Below, piece after piece: positions 25,080 through 33,520 of a stretch of 64,000 nucleotides of DNA. The notes beneath the pieces are model-generated. The model saw nothing but the letters and a program-made list of their open reading frames with translations, did no database searches and was not told the DNA's origin. Source of the stretch: JASDSY01 sp041441465. GTDB lineage: Bacteria; Muiribacteriota; UBA9980. Location: assembly GCA_041441465.1 (NCBI GenBank), contig JASDSY010000004.1, positions 1-64,000 on the forward strand, written 5' to 3'. The translations under genes and the position numbers were made by a program. Position 1 is the first letter of the stretch. Each line of letters opens with the position of its first letter.

Positions 25080-27287
25080 ATGAAAAAGAGCGTTTTATTT
25101 ATAATAGTTTTTATATTCGTGTTTATGGCATGCTTTATATGTTTAAACGAGGCTTATGCTATAGACGGCCCGCGTAACGGCAAACTGCTCGTTACGTTAA
25201 AAGATAATTTGAATGATGACAACGGCCCCGGTACTTATGTTTATCCGCTTGGCCGTAAATACCGTTCAAGCGACGGTATGTTCGATATTCGCGAGATAAA
25301 AATATATGAAGTCGGCAGTTATTACAGGTTTGACATAGAATTCAGGGGAAAAATTTTAAGGACCTGGCCGGGCGAGCCTAATTATCAATATGGATGGCTT
25401 TTGAATGTAATCGAGATATATATCGATATGGACCATAAATGGGGTTCTGGCCATAAAAATGCTTTAATGGGGCGTAATTTAATATTTAATCCTGAATGCG
25501 GCTGGGAGAGGGTGTTATATATATGCCCTGTAAACGAGGAAACTGTAAGGAATGCCGTCCGCGAGAAAACCGACGATCTTGAGTTTGTAGAATCGCTTAA
25601 GGACTTCGTTTTTCCGGTTAACGTCGACGTTTATGACTATGCCCTTGCGGTGACTGTTAAAAAAAGCGATATAGGCGGTTATTCAAATAAATGGGGTTTC
25701 CAGGCCTTTTCGACGGTGCTTGACAGCGGTTCATCGTATATGACATTTTTTAATAAGGTTATGAAAATGAACCCGTCCGATGATGAATTCGGCGGGGCGT
25801 CTAATTATTTCGGGGCGCCTAATGTGCTTGATATTTTAACTCCGCCCGGCACTTCGCAAAAGGAAATACTTTCTAAGTATTATGCGCATCCGAATCCTGG
25901 AATGGCTAAATTTGCCAAAGTTTCCTGCGTGTATAACGACATCTCGCTGCCTGAAAATGATAACGTTCCTAAAATTACCGATGCGGCGTCGGACTTGAAA
26001 ATATCTGGAAATGAAAAATTGACTAAAGATTCCGATAAGAAATATGAATTGGCGTTAAATGAGGAAATACCTAAAAATGTGTTTGATGTTAAAGAACGAG
26101 TGATTGAAAATAAAGGGCGTGATAAAAATAAATCTTCGATTTCCGAAAATTCTTCAAATACCGGTATAAATAAAACTATTGCAGCGGCAAAAGATAAAGA
26201 ACAGCCGTCTGAACAGAAAAATGAGATTTCAAAATATGAGAAAGCGTATAGCGCAAACATTGATAAGTATAATGTTGACGATGCCGTCAATTTACCTGGT
26301 TCTGATAAAAAAAATACAGTTAACATAGCCGGCAGTAAACAAAATAAAAATAAAGCCGATAATATAAAAAAAGATAAGGATAAAGTAAGTTCGGATAAGT
26401 ATGATGAGTTTATGGCTAAGCTTGAAAGGCAAAAGCTTGACGTAAAGGTTAAAGATGATGAAAATGCTTTTGACGGCGTGGAGGATTTTTTAAAGAAAGA
26501 TACTAAGGTTGAACGTAAAAAAGCGGTTAAGGTTTCTAACAAACCTAAAGAAGAAGGCCAATTTAACGCTGAATTATACGAGATTGCAAAAACAACCGAT
26601 GATGATTACTCGGATATAAAAAAAGTAAAAAAATCTTCGAAACCAAATAAAACCAATGATTTGATAAAAACAAAACCAGATAAAAACGATATTAATAATG
26701 AATCAGCCGAAGCTTCGTCAGCCGGTTCAACTGAAAATACCGCTAAACCAGCGGCTGAAACTGAAGTTAAAAACGCTTCTGAACAGGCGGAACCGGAACA
26801 GGAAGATAAAAGCATAATCGGAAGGTTATTTAAAAAAAGCAAGCCTAAGAACAAACGTCCGCAAATTATCGAAGCGGAGGTTGAAAAGAAGCCTGCTGTA
26901 AAAGAAACCGAAATTAATGACGTGAAAACAACCGAAGTTAAAGATAATTTAAAAGGCAAAAAAGCGAAAACGCCGGCGGATAAAAAAGGAATAATCATAG
27001 ACGAAACAAGCGATATAAAGGCGGCTAAAGCATTAATAGAAGGCAATAACAGTGATAACTGCAAAGTTTGTACTAATAATATGAAGACTATAAAACAGGC
27101 AGCCGGCCAGTACCTTGAAAAAAATCCTGAAGTTTTGAGAATATCAATGAATATGCTCGTATCCGGCGGTTATTTGAACGGAGCTTTAAAGTGTCCTGAC
27201 GGCGGGCGTTATTTAATTGAAATTAACGGCGGAAAAATAGAAGTCACATGTATAAATGTAAACAATACAGGTCATGGAAAGTATTAA
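25080..27287 (+). CDS. Exported protein: glucodextranase-C-like domain, charged linker, ComGC-like pilin domain
   Basis: A 735-residue protein with a signal peptide ending near Ala-Tyr-Ala (about 27). Residues about 30-255 (Asp-Asp-Asn-Gly-Pro-Gly-Thr-Tyr-Val-Tyr-Pro, then Phe-Asp-Ile-Arg-Glu) resemble the C-terminal surface-binding domain of glucodextranase and related SLH-associated modules. About 290-650 is low-complexity Lys/Glu/Asp/Asn-rich sequence, probably disordered. The last ~75 residues start Cys661-Lys-Val-Cys664-Thr-Asn-Asn-Met-Lys-Thr-Ile and end with Gly-Tyr-Leu ... Leu-Lys-Cys-Pro-Asp-Gly-Gly-Arg-Tyr, the globular part of ComGC/type IV-like pilins, but without the pilin N-terminal helix. 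The arrangement is unusual. The linker could be a spacer that exposes the pilin-like domain. Confidence 0.72.
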   Translation: MKKSVLFIIVFIFVFMACFICLNEAYAIDGPRNGKLLVTLKDNLNDDNGPGTYVYPLGRKYRSSDGMFDIREIKIYEVGSYYRFDIEFRGKILRTWPGEPNYQYGWLLNVIEIYIDMDHKWGSGHKNALMGRNLIFNPECGWERVLYICPVNEETVRNAVREKTDDLEFVESLKDFVFPVNVDVYDYALAVTVKKSDIGGYSNKWGFQAFSTVLDSGSSYMTFFNKVMKMNPSDDEFGGASNYFGAPNVLDILTPPGTSQKEILSKYYAHPNPGMAKFAKVSCVYNDISLPENDNVPKITDAASDLKISGNEKLTKDSDKKYELALNEEIPKNVFDVKERVIENKGRDKNKSSISENSSNTGINKTIAAAKDKEQPSEQKNEISKYEKAYSANIDKYNVDDAVNLPGSDKKNTVNIAGSKQNKNKADNIKKDKDKVSSDKYDEFMAKLERQKLDVKVKDDENAFDGVEDFLKKDTKVERKKAVKVSNKPKEEGQFNAELYEIAKTTDDDYSDIKKVKKSSKPNKTNDLIKTKPDKNDINNESAEASSAGSTENTAKPAAETEVKNASEQAEPEQEDKSIIGRLFKKSKPKNKRPQIIEAEVEKKPAVKETEINDVKTTEVKDNLKGKKAKTPADKKGIIIDETSDIKAAKALIEGNNSDNCKVCTNNMKTIKQAAGQYLEKNPEVLRISMNMLVSGGYLNGALKCPDGGRYLIEINGGKIEVTCINVNNTGHGKY

Positions 27288-27323
27288 TAAATATAAGTTT
27301 AAGTTATGGGGAGGACGAACAAA

Positions 27324-28334
27324 ATGAAAGTCGCAGCATTTAGTCGCAGCATTTTTAAAGCACAAGTTTTGTTTATCGCAATTTTAATCATAATTAATTT
27401 TACATTCGTTCCGGCGGTTATTGCGGCAACAAATGTCATACCGGATAACGAACAGCGCGGGATAAGACCTTCCGGTTTCGGCGAAGCCGGCACTCGGGCG
27501 CTTGGTATGGGTGAAGCTTATGTGGCCATCTCAGATGAAGCTTCCGGTACGTTCTGGAACCCTGCCGGGCTGGCTTTTTTGAAACAAGGAAAAAGACAGG
27601 CCGAAATTATGGTTAAAGCTAATGACAGAAACAGCACTACGTATGATTCGATCGCGGTAAGCGGCTCTGTTTATACCGAAGCTAAAAAATCCGAGTTCTC
27701 GATTCAGGAGTATCTTGAAAGTAATTTAAAATCACCGGTTTATGATCAGCAGCTTAATTATAATTATGGCGTCGGCGGTATATTCACTAATCAATACGGC
27801 GGCGTTCGCATAAATAACCTGGTGTTCGGCGTCGGCAAAAAAATCGATAAAATAAAGGGGCTTTCAACCGGTACCAAAGTTCGTATTACAAGTTATACCG
27901 ATTATATGAACGCTCAGAATAAGCTTGAGAACTTTACTGAAGCGGCAGCCGGTGTCGGCGCTATATATGAAGTCAATAAATTCTTGAAAACAGGTTTAAT
28001 GATTGATAACATATTAAAAAACAGCCGTTATGAGCTGCCGACATGCCTTACAGTCGGTATGTCCATAAACTTAGCCGAAGGTACGACTCTTGCCATGGAT
28101 GGCTATAACTTGATAGATACAAAAAACATTCTAGGCAAAACAGAATTTCGCGCCGGCGTTGAAAAGACGTTTCTTGATAACGCCTTTACTATAAGGCTTG
28201 GAACCAAGAATGGCAACCTCAACCTTGGCTTTGGAATGCAGTTCACCCCTGAATTTCATTTTGATTACGCTTTTATGGGCGATTACGATACTAACGTGCA
28301 GCAGCATTTTGTTTCAGGAAATATAAAGTTCTAA
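27324..28334 (+). CDS. PorV/PorQ-like outer-membrane beta-barrel protein (copy 2)
   Basis: A 336-residue protein. The ATG at 27324 follows GGGGAGG (27308-27314) by 9 nt; an in-frame ATG at 27306 overlaps that site and is rejected. The signal peptide ends near Val-Ile-Ala-Ala. The mature part opens with the family hallmark Gly-Thr-Arg-Ala-Leu-Gly-Met-Gly-Glu-Ala-Tyr-Val ... Phe-Trp-Asn-Pro-Ala-Gly-Leu and continues as beta-strands, ending His-Phe-Val-Ser-Gly-Asn-Ile-Lys-Phe, a normal barrel C-terminus ending in Phe. It is the last gene of the SLH porin, lipoprotein and pilin-domain protein set and is followed by a terminator. Confidence 0.87.
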   Translation: MKVAAFSRSIFKAQVLFIAILIIINFTFVPAVIAATNVIPDNEQRGIRPSGFGEAGTRALGMGEAYVAISDEASGTFWNPAGLAFLKQGKRQAEIMVKANDRNSTTYDSIAVSGSVYTEAKKSEFSIQEYLESNLKSPVYDQQLNYNYGVGGIFTNQYGGVRINNLVFGVGKKIDKIKGLSTGTKVRITSYTDYMNAQNKLENFTEAAAGVGAIYEVNKFLKTGLMIDNILKNSRYELPTCLTVGMSINLAEGTTLAMDGYNLIDTKNILGKTEFRAGVEKTFLDNAFTIRLGTKNGNLNLGFGMQFTPEFHFDYAFMGDYDTNVQQHFVSGNIKF

Positions 28335-28367
28335 CAAAGTTTAATATATATAAACAAAAATAAAAAA

Positions 28368-28403
28368 AAACGTCTGAAATCGAATTTTAGACGTTTTTTT
28401 GTT
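28368..28403 (+). terminator. Terminator after PorV-like copy 2
   Basis: AAACGTCTGAAAT pairs with ATTTTAGACGTTT (one G-U pair) around a 3-nt loop, with an A-run before and T-run after; it may also serve the convergent gene at 28526. Confidence 0.88.
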
Positions 28404-28525
28404 TTTTATAATGAGTTTCAATATAAATTATAATTCAAATTTTATGTTTTATTAAAAGTGATTATTTGAAAGACAATCAGGCGAAAAATAAAAGGCTGAT
28501 ATAATTTAATTGTTTTTATATTTTT

Positions 28526-30376
28526 TTAGTCTTCGTTATTGTTGACTTTTGATATTAGGTCCATTACGTCTATTTTCATTATTTTGCCGTCTATAGTGCC
28601 GCAGATTATATAGTTATCGCTTGCGGTAATCGAGAAAACTCCGCTTATTTTAGCTAACGGCATAAACATATAAGAATAAGGTTTTTTACCGGTTTTATCC
28701 ATTATGTTCTTAAATTTTATAATGGCGTAAACGTCTTCGCCGTTTGTAGCGTAGGTTATTTTTTTACCGTTTGAGGCCATATCTATCGCGTATATATTAT
28801 TTAATTTTTCCGCTTTCGAATATTTTTCGTATCTTTCAAATGTCTTGTCGTATCTTATTAATTCGCAGGGAAGCGAGTCCGAATTTTCGAACGCGTACCA
28901 TATGCTTGAATTATCGGCATACGCGAATGCTGGTTTGCTTGCGATAATATCGCGCGGACCGATATTTTTAAGTGAAGGATATTTCATTTGCTTGTCGAAT
29001 ATGCTTTTTTTATGGTCAAATTCGGGCATTTTTCCCGTTATGATTCCGGCGTTATTAGTCGATAATGAAAAATATTCCGTATTATCCGCCGATTCATAGA
29101 TTATCAGGTTTTGTATTTCACATGTAGCGGTTTGCGTAAATTTTGAATAATCAATTGAGTGCCATTTTTTATCTTCTATATTGAAATAAAAAAGCGTGTT
29201 ATAATTTGCCAGGTAAAGCTTGCCGCGGTGATAGTACATGGAATACCAGGAACTGTTTTCGAATAATTCGTCGCTGCCGATATCGATGCATTCGTTATTA
29301 TCAAGATTTATAATATAAATTGTTTTCTGTGTGCCGAAAAACAAAAGATTGCCGCCGTCATTACTGCACATTGCGATGGTGTCATGCTGCGGAATTACGC
29401 CGGGCATAAATTTTTCAAATTTAAATTTAGTCTTGTCGGTTACTTTGGAGATGTCTAAAATTGATTTTTCATTTACAAAATAAATACCGCCGTTAGTTCC
29501 GATATAAATGTTATCTTTATATTTATATAAGAATTTAGATACTATTTCGGATTGTTTTAAGTTTATTTCTGAAGTGTCGGTAAGTTTCGCACCGTTAGCC
29601 GCTGACTGGGTAAGATTAGTTTCATCTGTGTTTGATGCGATTTCAGCGGTATCTACTGAATAGGTTATCTCGTTATTTGCCGTTACGGCGGCTTCTTTCA
29701 TTGTTACTTTATTAATGAGCCGTATTAAAGCCATTTCGTGCTTTAATGATTCGGATTCGACTTTCAAATCATATAATTCGACGCCTATTGAATCTAATTC
29801 TGAAAAATTGAAAAGCGATGAAAATCTCTCTGAAAACCCTTGCTTTTCAGGATTAACACTGCCGCTATTCTGTGTTTTGCTGTTTGAATTGATATTTCCA
29901 TTGTTTTTAGCCAGCGTGTTTTCAGAAGTTTTTTTGAGTTCAGCTGCTGTGCCGTTAGTTTTTATGTTTTTTTGATCGTTTGGCTTTATGCTGTTTGCCG
30001 CGGCCGCATCAGTTTTAAATATGATTTTTTTTACCTGCAAAGGTCCCTTTGCCATGATTTTCGTTTCCGAACGTAAATTAGTGCCGTTAGCATTATTTTT
30101 AGTTATATCGATAATTCCGGTTTTTTTAATCTCCATGGCCTGCTTTTTTTTGGCGGCCTCGCGTTCCAGCTTTTGCTTTTTATCTAATTCTTCTTTTTCT
30201 TTCTTCTTTTTATTCTCTTCGGAAACTATTTTTTCATAGGCAATCTTATCAAAAGCGCGCCTGTAAAAGGAACCGACTTGATGCGCTCCTATTACAAAAA
30301 CGTTAATGATTATAAAACATATGATTTCTTCAGTTGTGATAAAACCTTTTTCGTTTTTAGGTTTTATGAAATTCAT
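28526..30376 (-). CDS. Prepilin-like N-terminus fused to a coiled-coil and beta-propeller-like domain
   Basis: A 616-residue protein. Residues 11-16 read Gly|Phe-Ile-Thr-Thr-Glu and are followed by a hydrophobic stretch (Ile-Ile-Cys-Phe-Ile-Ile-Ile-Asn-Val-Phe-Val-Ile-Gly), i.e. a basic leader, a prepilin peptidase site and Glu at +5. Next comes a strongly charged Lys/Glu coiled-coil (about 40-85), a Lys/Asn-rich linker, and from about 290 a beta-rich region with repeated blades (Tyr-Lys-Asp-Asn-Ile-Tyr-Ile-Gly-Thr-Asn-Gly-Gly-Ile-Tyr-Phe, Gly-Asn-Leu-Leu-Phe-Phe-Gly-Thr-Gln-Lys-Thr-Ile-Tyr-Ile, Tyr-Ile-Ile-Cys-Gly-Thr-Ile-Asp-Gly-Lys-Ile) typical of beta-propellers. It may be a filament-associated adhesin or sensor. 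Alternatively the N-terminus is only a membrane anchor. Confidence 0.68.
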   Translation of the reverse strand: MNFIKPKNEKGFITTEEIICFIIINVFVIGAHQVGSFYRRAFDKIAYEKIVSEENKKKKEKEELDKKQKLEREAAKKKQAMEIKKTGIIDITKNNANGTNLRSETKIMAKGPLQVKKIIFKTDAAAANSIKPNDQKNIKTNGTAAELKKTSENTLAKNNGNINSNSKTQNSGSVNPEKQGFSERFSSLFNFSELDSIGVELYDLKVESESLKHEMALIRLINKVTMKEAAVTANNEITYSVDTAEIASNTDETNLTQSAANGAKLTDTSEINLKQSEIVSKFLYKYKDNIYIGTNGGIYFVNEKSILDISKVTDKTKFKFEKFMPGVIPQHDTIAMCSNDGGNLLFFGTQKTIYIINLDNNECIDIGSDELFENSSWYSMYYHRGKLYLANYNTLFYFNIEDKKWHSIDYSKFTQTATCEIQNLIIYESADNTEYFSLSTNNAGIITGKMPEFDHKKSIFDKQMKYPSLKNIGPRDIIASKPAFAYADNSSIWYAFENSDSLPCELIRYDKTFERYEKYSKAEKLNNIYAIDMASNGKKITYATNGEDVYAIIKFKNIMDKTGKKPYSYMFMPLAKISGVFSITASDNYIICGTIDGKIMKIDVMDLISKVNNNED

Positions 30377-30445
30377 ATTTTTTAGCTCGCCGTACTGTTC
30401 TTAATATAATTTATTTTGTGTTGAATTTTTTTCGAATAATTTGTT

Positions 30446-32461
30446 TTAACTTATTACATCTACGACTTCGAAAACTTCCAGAGGCTCTTTTTTTCCTTTA
30501 ACGACAAGCGCCTCGTGTTCTTTTATATTTATGCTGGATTTTATATAATTATAAGTCGCTTTTGATATTAAAACCTCGCCGGGCCCGGCTTTAGATTCGA
30601 TTCTTGCCGCGGTATTGACCGTATCGCCGATTGCGGTATAGTTCATCATTTTAGTTGATCCGACCATGCCTATGACTGCTTCGCCTGTATTTAAGCCGAT
30701 GCCCACGTTAACGGCCGTTTTTCCTTCGGCTATAAGCTGTTCCCTAAGTTTTGTGCATTCTTCTCTGATTAAAACTGCTGCCGATACTGCGGCCAGCGCG
30801 TCTTTAGCGACATCGTTCGAAACCGGCGCGCCGAAAATTGCCATTAATGCGTCGCCTATATATTTATCAACCGTTCCGCCTTTAGCTATTATTATGTCGG
30901 TCATTGCCGAATGGAACCTGTTGACAATTTCAAGGACTATTTCAGGTCTGTCGGCCATAGCTTCGCTCATTGAAGTGAAGCCGCGGATATCTGCGAAAAA
31001 CAGCGTTACGTTCCGTCTTTTTCCGCCAAGAGCGAGCGCGTCTGGATTATTCATTATATTTTCAATAACTTTAGGCGATACAAACTTGTCAAATATGCTT
31101 CTTATTTTTTTCTTTTCTTCGCGTTCTTTCTCTGAAACATTTTTTATATTTTGAAGGTCTTTTTTTGAAAGCTCAAGGTCGCCGGCATTTTTTAATGCCC
31201 ATGCGCTTACGTCCGCCGTTAATTTTATAAGCCTTTTTACTTCCTCGGTAAGCTCAAAGCCTTCGCTTACTTCTTCGCAGTTTATAATTCCAACTATTTT
31301 GTTGCCGGCATTCATCGCGACAACGAATTCGGTCTTGATTTCAAATTCATTTGAAAATGGATCTTCCTGAGAAATTTTAGCGAGGTCCGATTTTGTGTAA
31401 ATGCCGCCGCGGTTCGCTACTGCAGTTATCGGCGTCGAATACTCGATAGGAATGTTCATCTGCGAATAACGCTGCGCCAGCGGATGTTTATCTGAAAAAC
31501 CCATAGGATATACAATCTGTGATTTTGAATCATAAATCCATAATGATATAGTCTTTGCTTCAAGCTGTTTTGTTAAAATTTTTATGAGCCTGTCAATTAT
31601 TTCATCGGTTTTTTGGTTTGATATCAGTTCGTGTATCTGTATTAAAACTTCATTTAATTTTCTTGATTTTGCCGTTAAATTTAACTTTAATTTTGAAAGT
31701 TCATCCATGTCTTTTTCAATTTCAGCAGTGTCTTTCTTTTTATCTATTAGTTTTTTTAACTGCATTATCTGAATCTTAAAATCGTCGACAACCGTTTTTG
31801 AGTTTGACAGCTTATCGCGCAGGTCGGTCGTTATGCTTGAAATGAAATATGAAACCGCTAAAAATGTAAGTATTAATAGTATAGTCGGTCTGAAGTTAAC
31901 CGTAAAATTTACGGCGTATAATATCATTGAAAGCACGCAGGCTGTAGCGGTAACCGGCAGGGCGATGTGTCTGTCATAAAAAAGCGAAACGCTGATTATA
32001 AGCCCTAAATATAACATGAAGAAGAAGAACGCCGGGACTTGCGGTGAAAATAATCCCAGAATAATTATTGCGATAAACGGTGCTATAACTGATTTGAAAA
32101 ATTCGGCGTCGATTGATTTAATTAACTCAATTCCATTCGATTTTAATACGCTGCCTTTTCCGGACTGCAAGTCCGCGGAGCCCGTGTCCTGCTGAACGGT
32201 CCTTGCAAAGCCGGCTCCTGAACTGCCGGATTGTGATGATGCCGGTCTGGGACCCGCCGTATCGCCGCTGAAATTTTTTTTGAGATAAGATGAAGCTAAA
32301 AGCTTAATCGCCGTGCTTTTATCATGTGAAAGAAGCTCGAGAGTTTTCTTTGCTCGCTCATCCGTAATATCGGCGAGATCATTTAAAATCGCACGTTTTT
32401 GAGTTTCATTAAGTTTTTCGGTAGTAAGTGATGAATATAATTTTTCAAAATCAATAGACAT
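30446..32461 (-). CDS. Membrane class III adenylate/guanylate cyclase with GAF-like domain
   Basis: A 671-residue protein. A HEAT-like helical segment (about 1-65) and Ser/Gly linker precede several transmembrane helices (about 115-210), a coiled-coil (about 220-275), a GAF-like sensor domain (about 275-425), a second coiled-coil and the catalytic domain (479-671). The metal-binding aspartates are Asp491 (Phe-Phe-Ala-Asp-Ile-Arg-Gly-Phe) and Asp537 (Tyr-Ile-Gly-Asp-Ala); the transition-state pair is Asn616 and Arg620; the purine-selecting residues Lys533 and Asp613 fit an adenylate cyclase. All catalytic residues are present, so it should make cAMP in response to a cytoplasmic signal. No cAMP receptor is visible in the window. 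Confidence 0.92.
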   Translation of the reverse strand: MSIDFEKLYSSLTTEKLNETQKRAILNDLADITDERAKKTLELLSHDKSTAIKLLASSYLKKNFSGDTAGPRPASSQSGSSGAGFARTVQQDTGSADLQSGKGSVLKSNGIELIKSIDAEFFKSVIAPFIAIIILGLFSPQVPAFFFFMLYLGLIISVSLFYDRHIALPVTATACVLSMILYAVNFTVNFRPTILLILTFLAVSYFISSITTDLRDKLSNSKTVVDDFKIQIMQLKKLIDKKKDTAEIEKDMDELSKLKLNLTAKSRKLNEVLIQIHELISNQKTDEIIDRLIKILTKQLEAKTISLWIYDSKSQIVYPMGFSDKHPLAQRYSQMNIPIEYSTPITAVANRGGIYTKSDLAKISQEDPFSNEFEIKTEFVVAMNAGNKIVGIINCEEVSEGFELTEEVKRLIKLTADVSAWALKNAGDLELSKKDLQNIKNVSEKEREEKKKIRSIFDKFVSPKVIENIMNNPDALALGGKRRNVTLFFADIRGFTSMSEAMADRPEIVLEIVNRFHSAMTDIIIAKGGTVDKYIGDALMAIFGAPVSNDVAKDALAAVSAAVLIREECTKLREQLIAEGKTAVNVGIGLNTGEAVIGMVGSTKMMNYTAIGDTVNTAARIESKAGPGEVLISKATYNYIKSSINIKEHEALVVKGKKEPLEVFEVVDVIS

Positions 32462-32494
32462 TTTTTTGCCTTTTTCAAAATAATTTGCTTTTAG

Positions 32495-32539
32495 AAAAAT
32501 AATGCACCGGTTGAATTTATTAAACTCGCCGATGCATTA
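32495..32539 (-). terminator. Terminator after the exported paralogue at 32565
   Basis: TAATGCA..CGG (32500-32510) pairs with CCG..TGCATTA (32529-32539); on the minus strand it is followed by a T-run. Confidence 0.65.
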
Positions 32540-32564
32540 GTAGGTTTTGGTTATTTAATTTTTT

Positions 32565-33347
32565 TTATTCGCTTAATTCCATTTTTGTGCTTAAGTCAAC
32601 GATTGTTTTGACTTTTTTCTTTGCCGCTCCCAGTGAAGGCATGTCGTTTTCTAATTCCTGATTCATCGTTATGTCTGTTTTTGATTCATTTGTTACTACA
32701 TAACCTTTGTCGAGATCGAAATAAATAAGTCCGGTTCCTTTTGCATTAACATTTTTTACTTCGGGACTGACGGTTATTAATTGCTCGATAACGGCACAAT
32801 TATGATTTTTATGTTTTTTAACTTCTTTTAACTTATATGTTAATACCATTGGAATTGGTTGTTTTATTTCGGTTTTCCATGTATGGCCAACCGGTACCGC
32901 TTCTTTTGGAAAACTCATTGAAATTGAAATCGGATCATAATTAGCGTCATATGATGTCGCGCCGAGAAGTTCGCCGCTTTTGTTGATTGTCATATAAACG
33001 GTGTTGCCTATATTGGTGAGGTCTTCGTCTTTTCCTTCAGCGTTTTTAGCTACGCCCGAAAGTATTTTTGTCTGAAGATCGATGTTTCCGTTTTTCTGAT
33101 TCACATATAATATATTCTGCTCAACGTTCATTTTAACGTCAACTTTAGCGTCGCCTTTTTTTGCGGCAGTTTCCATTTTTGTCACGCCGTTCATGATTAT
33201 ATTATATTTTATTTTATCGCCCATTTTATATTTGAATTCTAAAAGGTATTTTTCTGCTGCAAATGCGCTGATTATTGACCCGGCCGAAAATACTGCCAAA
33301 ATAACTACGACTATCATTAACTTGAAATTTAACTTGAAATTAGTCAT
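32565..33347 (-). CDS. Exported protein of unknown function, paralogue of the gene at 59816
   Basis: A 260-residue protein. The ATG at 33347 follows GGAGG by 5-6 nt and starts a signal peptide ending near Ala-Phe-Ala-Ala; an in-frame start 4 codons upstream lies before that site. The mature protein is beta-rich and carries landmarks shared with the 255-residue protein at 59816-60583: a Lys-x-Gly-Asp-x-x-Lys-Tyr opening, Ser-Gly-Glu/Lys-Leu/Ile-Leu, a Val-Gly-His/Glu-(Thr/Ser)-Trp segment and a Gly-x-Ile-Tyr/Phe-Phe turn. It may belong to the group of secreted proteins annotated only by a domain of unknown function (DUF6263-like is my best guess). A consensus promoter suggests strong expression. 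Confidence 0.8.
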   Translation of the reverse strand: MTNFKLNFKLMIVVVILAVFSAGSIISAFAAEKYLLEFKYKMGDKIKYNIIMNGVTKMETAAKKGDAKVDVKMNVEQNILYVNQKNGNIDLQTKILSGVAKNAEGKDEDLTNIGNTVYMTINKSGELLGATSYDANYDPISISMSFPKEAVPVGHTWKTEIKQPIPMVLTYKLKEVKKHKNHNCAVIEQLITVSPEVKNVNAKGTGLIYFDLDKGYVVTNESKTDITMNQELENDMPSLGAAKKKVKTIVDLSTKMELSE

Positions 33348-33403
33348 TTTTTCCTCCAAATTTTTAATAATTACATCACTTTTTACAATTCTTTAGTTTG
33401 TTT

Positions 33404-33432
33404 ATTATAGATAATTAATTAATTTTTGTCAA
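33404..33432 (-). promoter_or_regulatory. Full-consensus promoter of the exported paralogue
   Basis: Minus strand: TTGACA (33432 to 33427), 17-bp spacer, TATAAT (33409 to 33404). Both boxes match the sigma70 consensus exactly. Confidence 0.85.
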
Positions 33433-33520
33433 CTGATTTACTTATAATAACTTAAATTTATTTTCCGATATATATGCGGGATAGTAAGTTTATTACATAT
33501 TAAATTTTTCAGGAAAAACA

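Noticed and set aside
25880..27064. Long minus-strand open frames opposite the Lys/Glu-rich region of the 25080 gene
   Set aside because: They arise because the antisense of Lys/Glu/Asp codons has few stops; products are Ser/Leu/Phe-rich without start signals.
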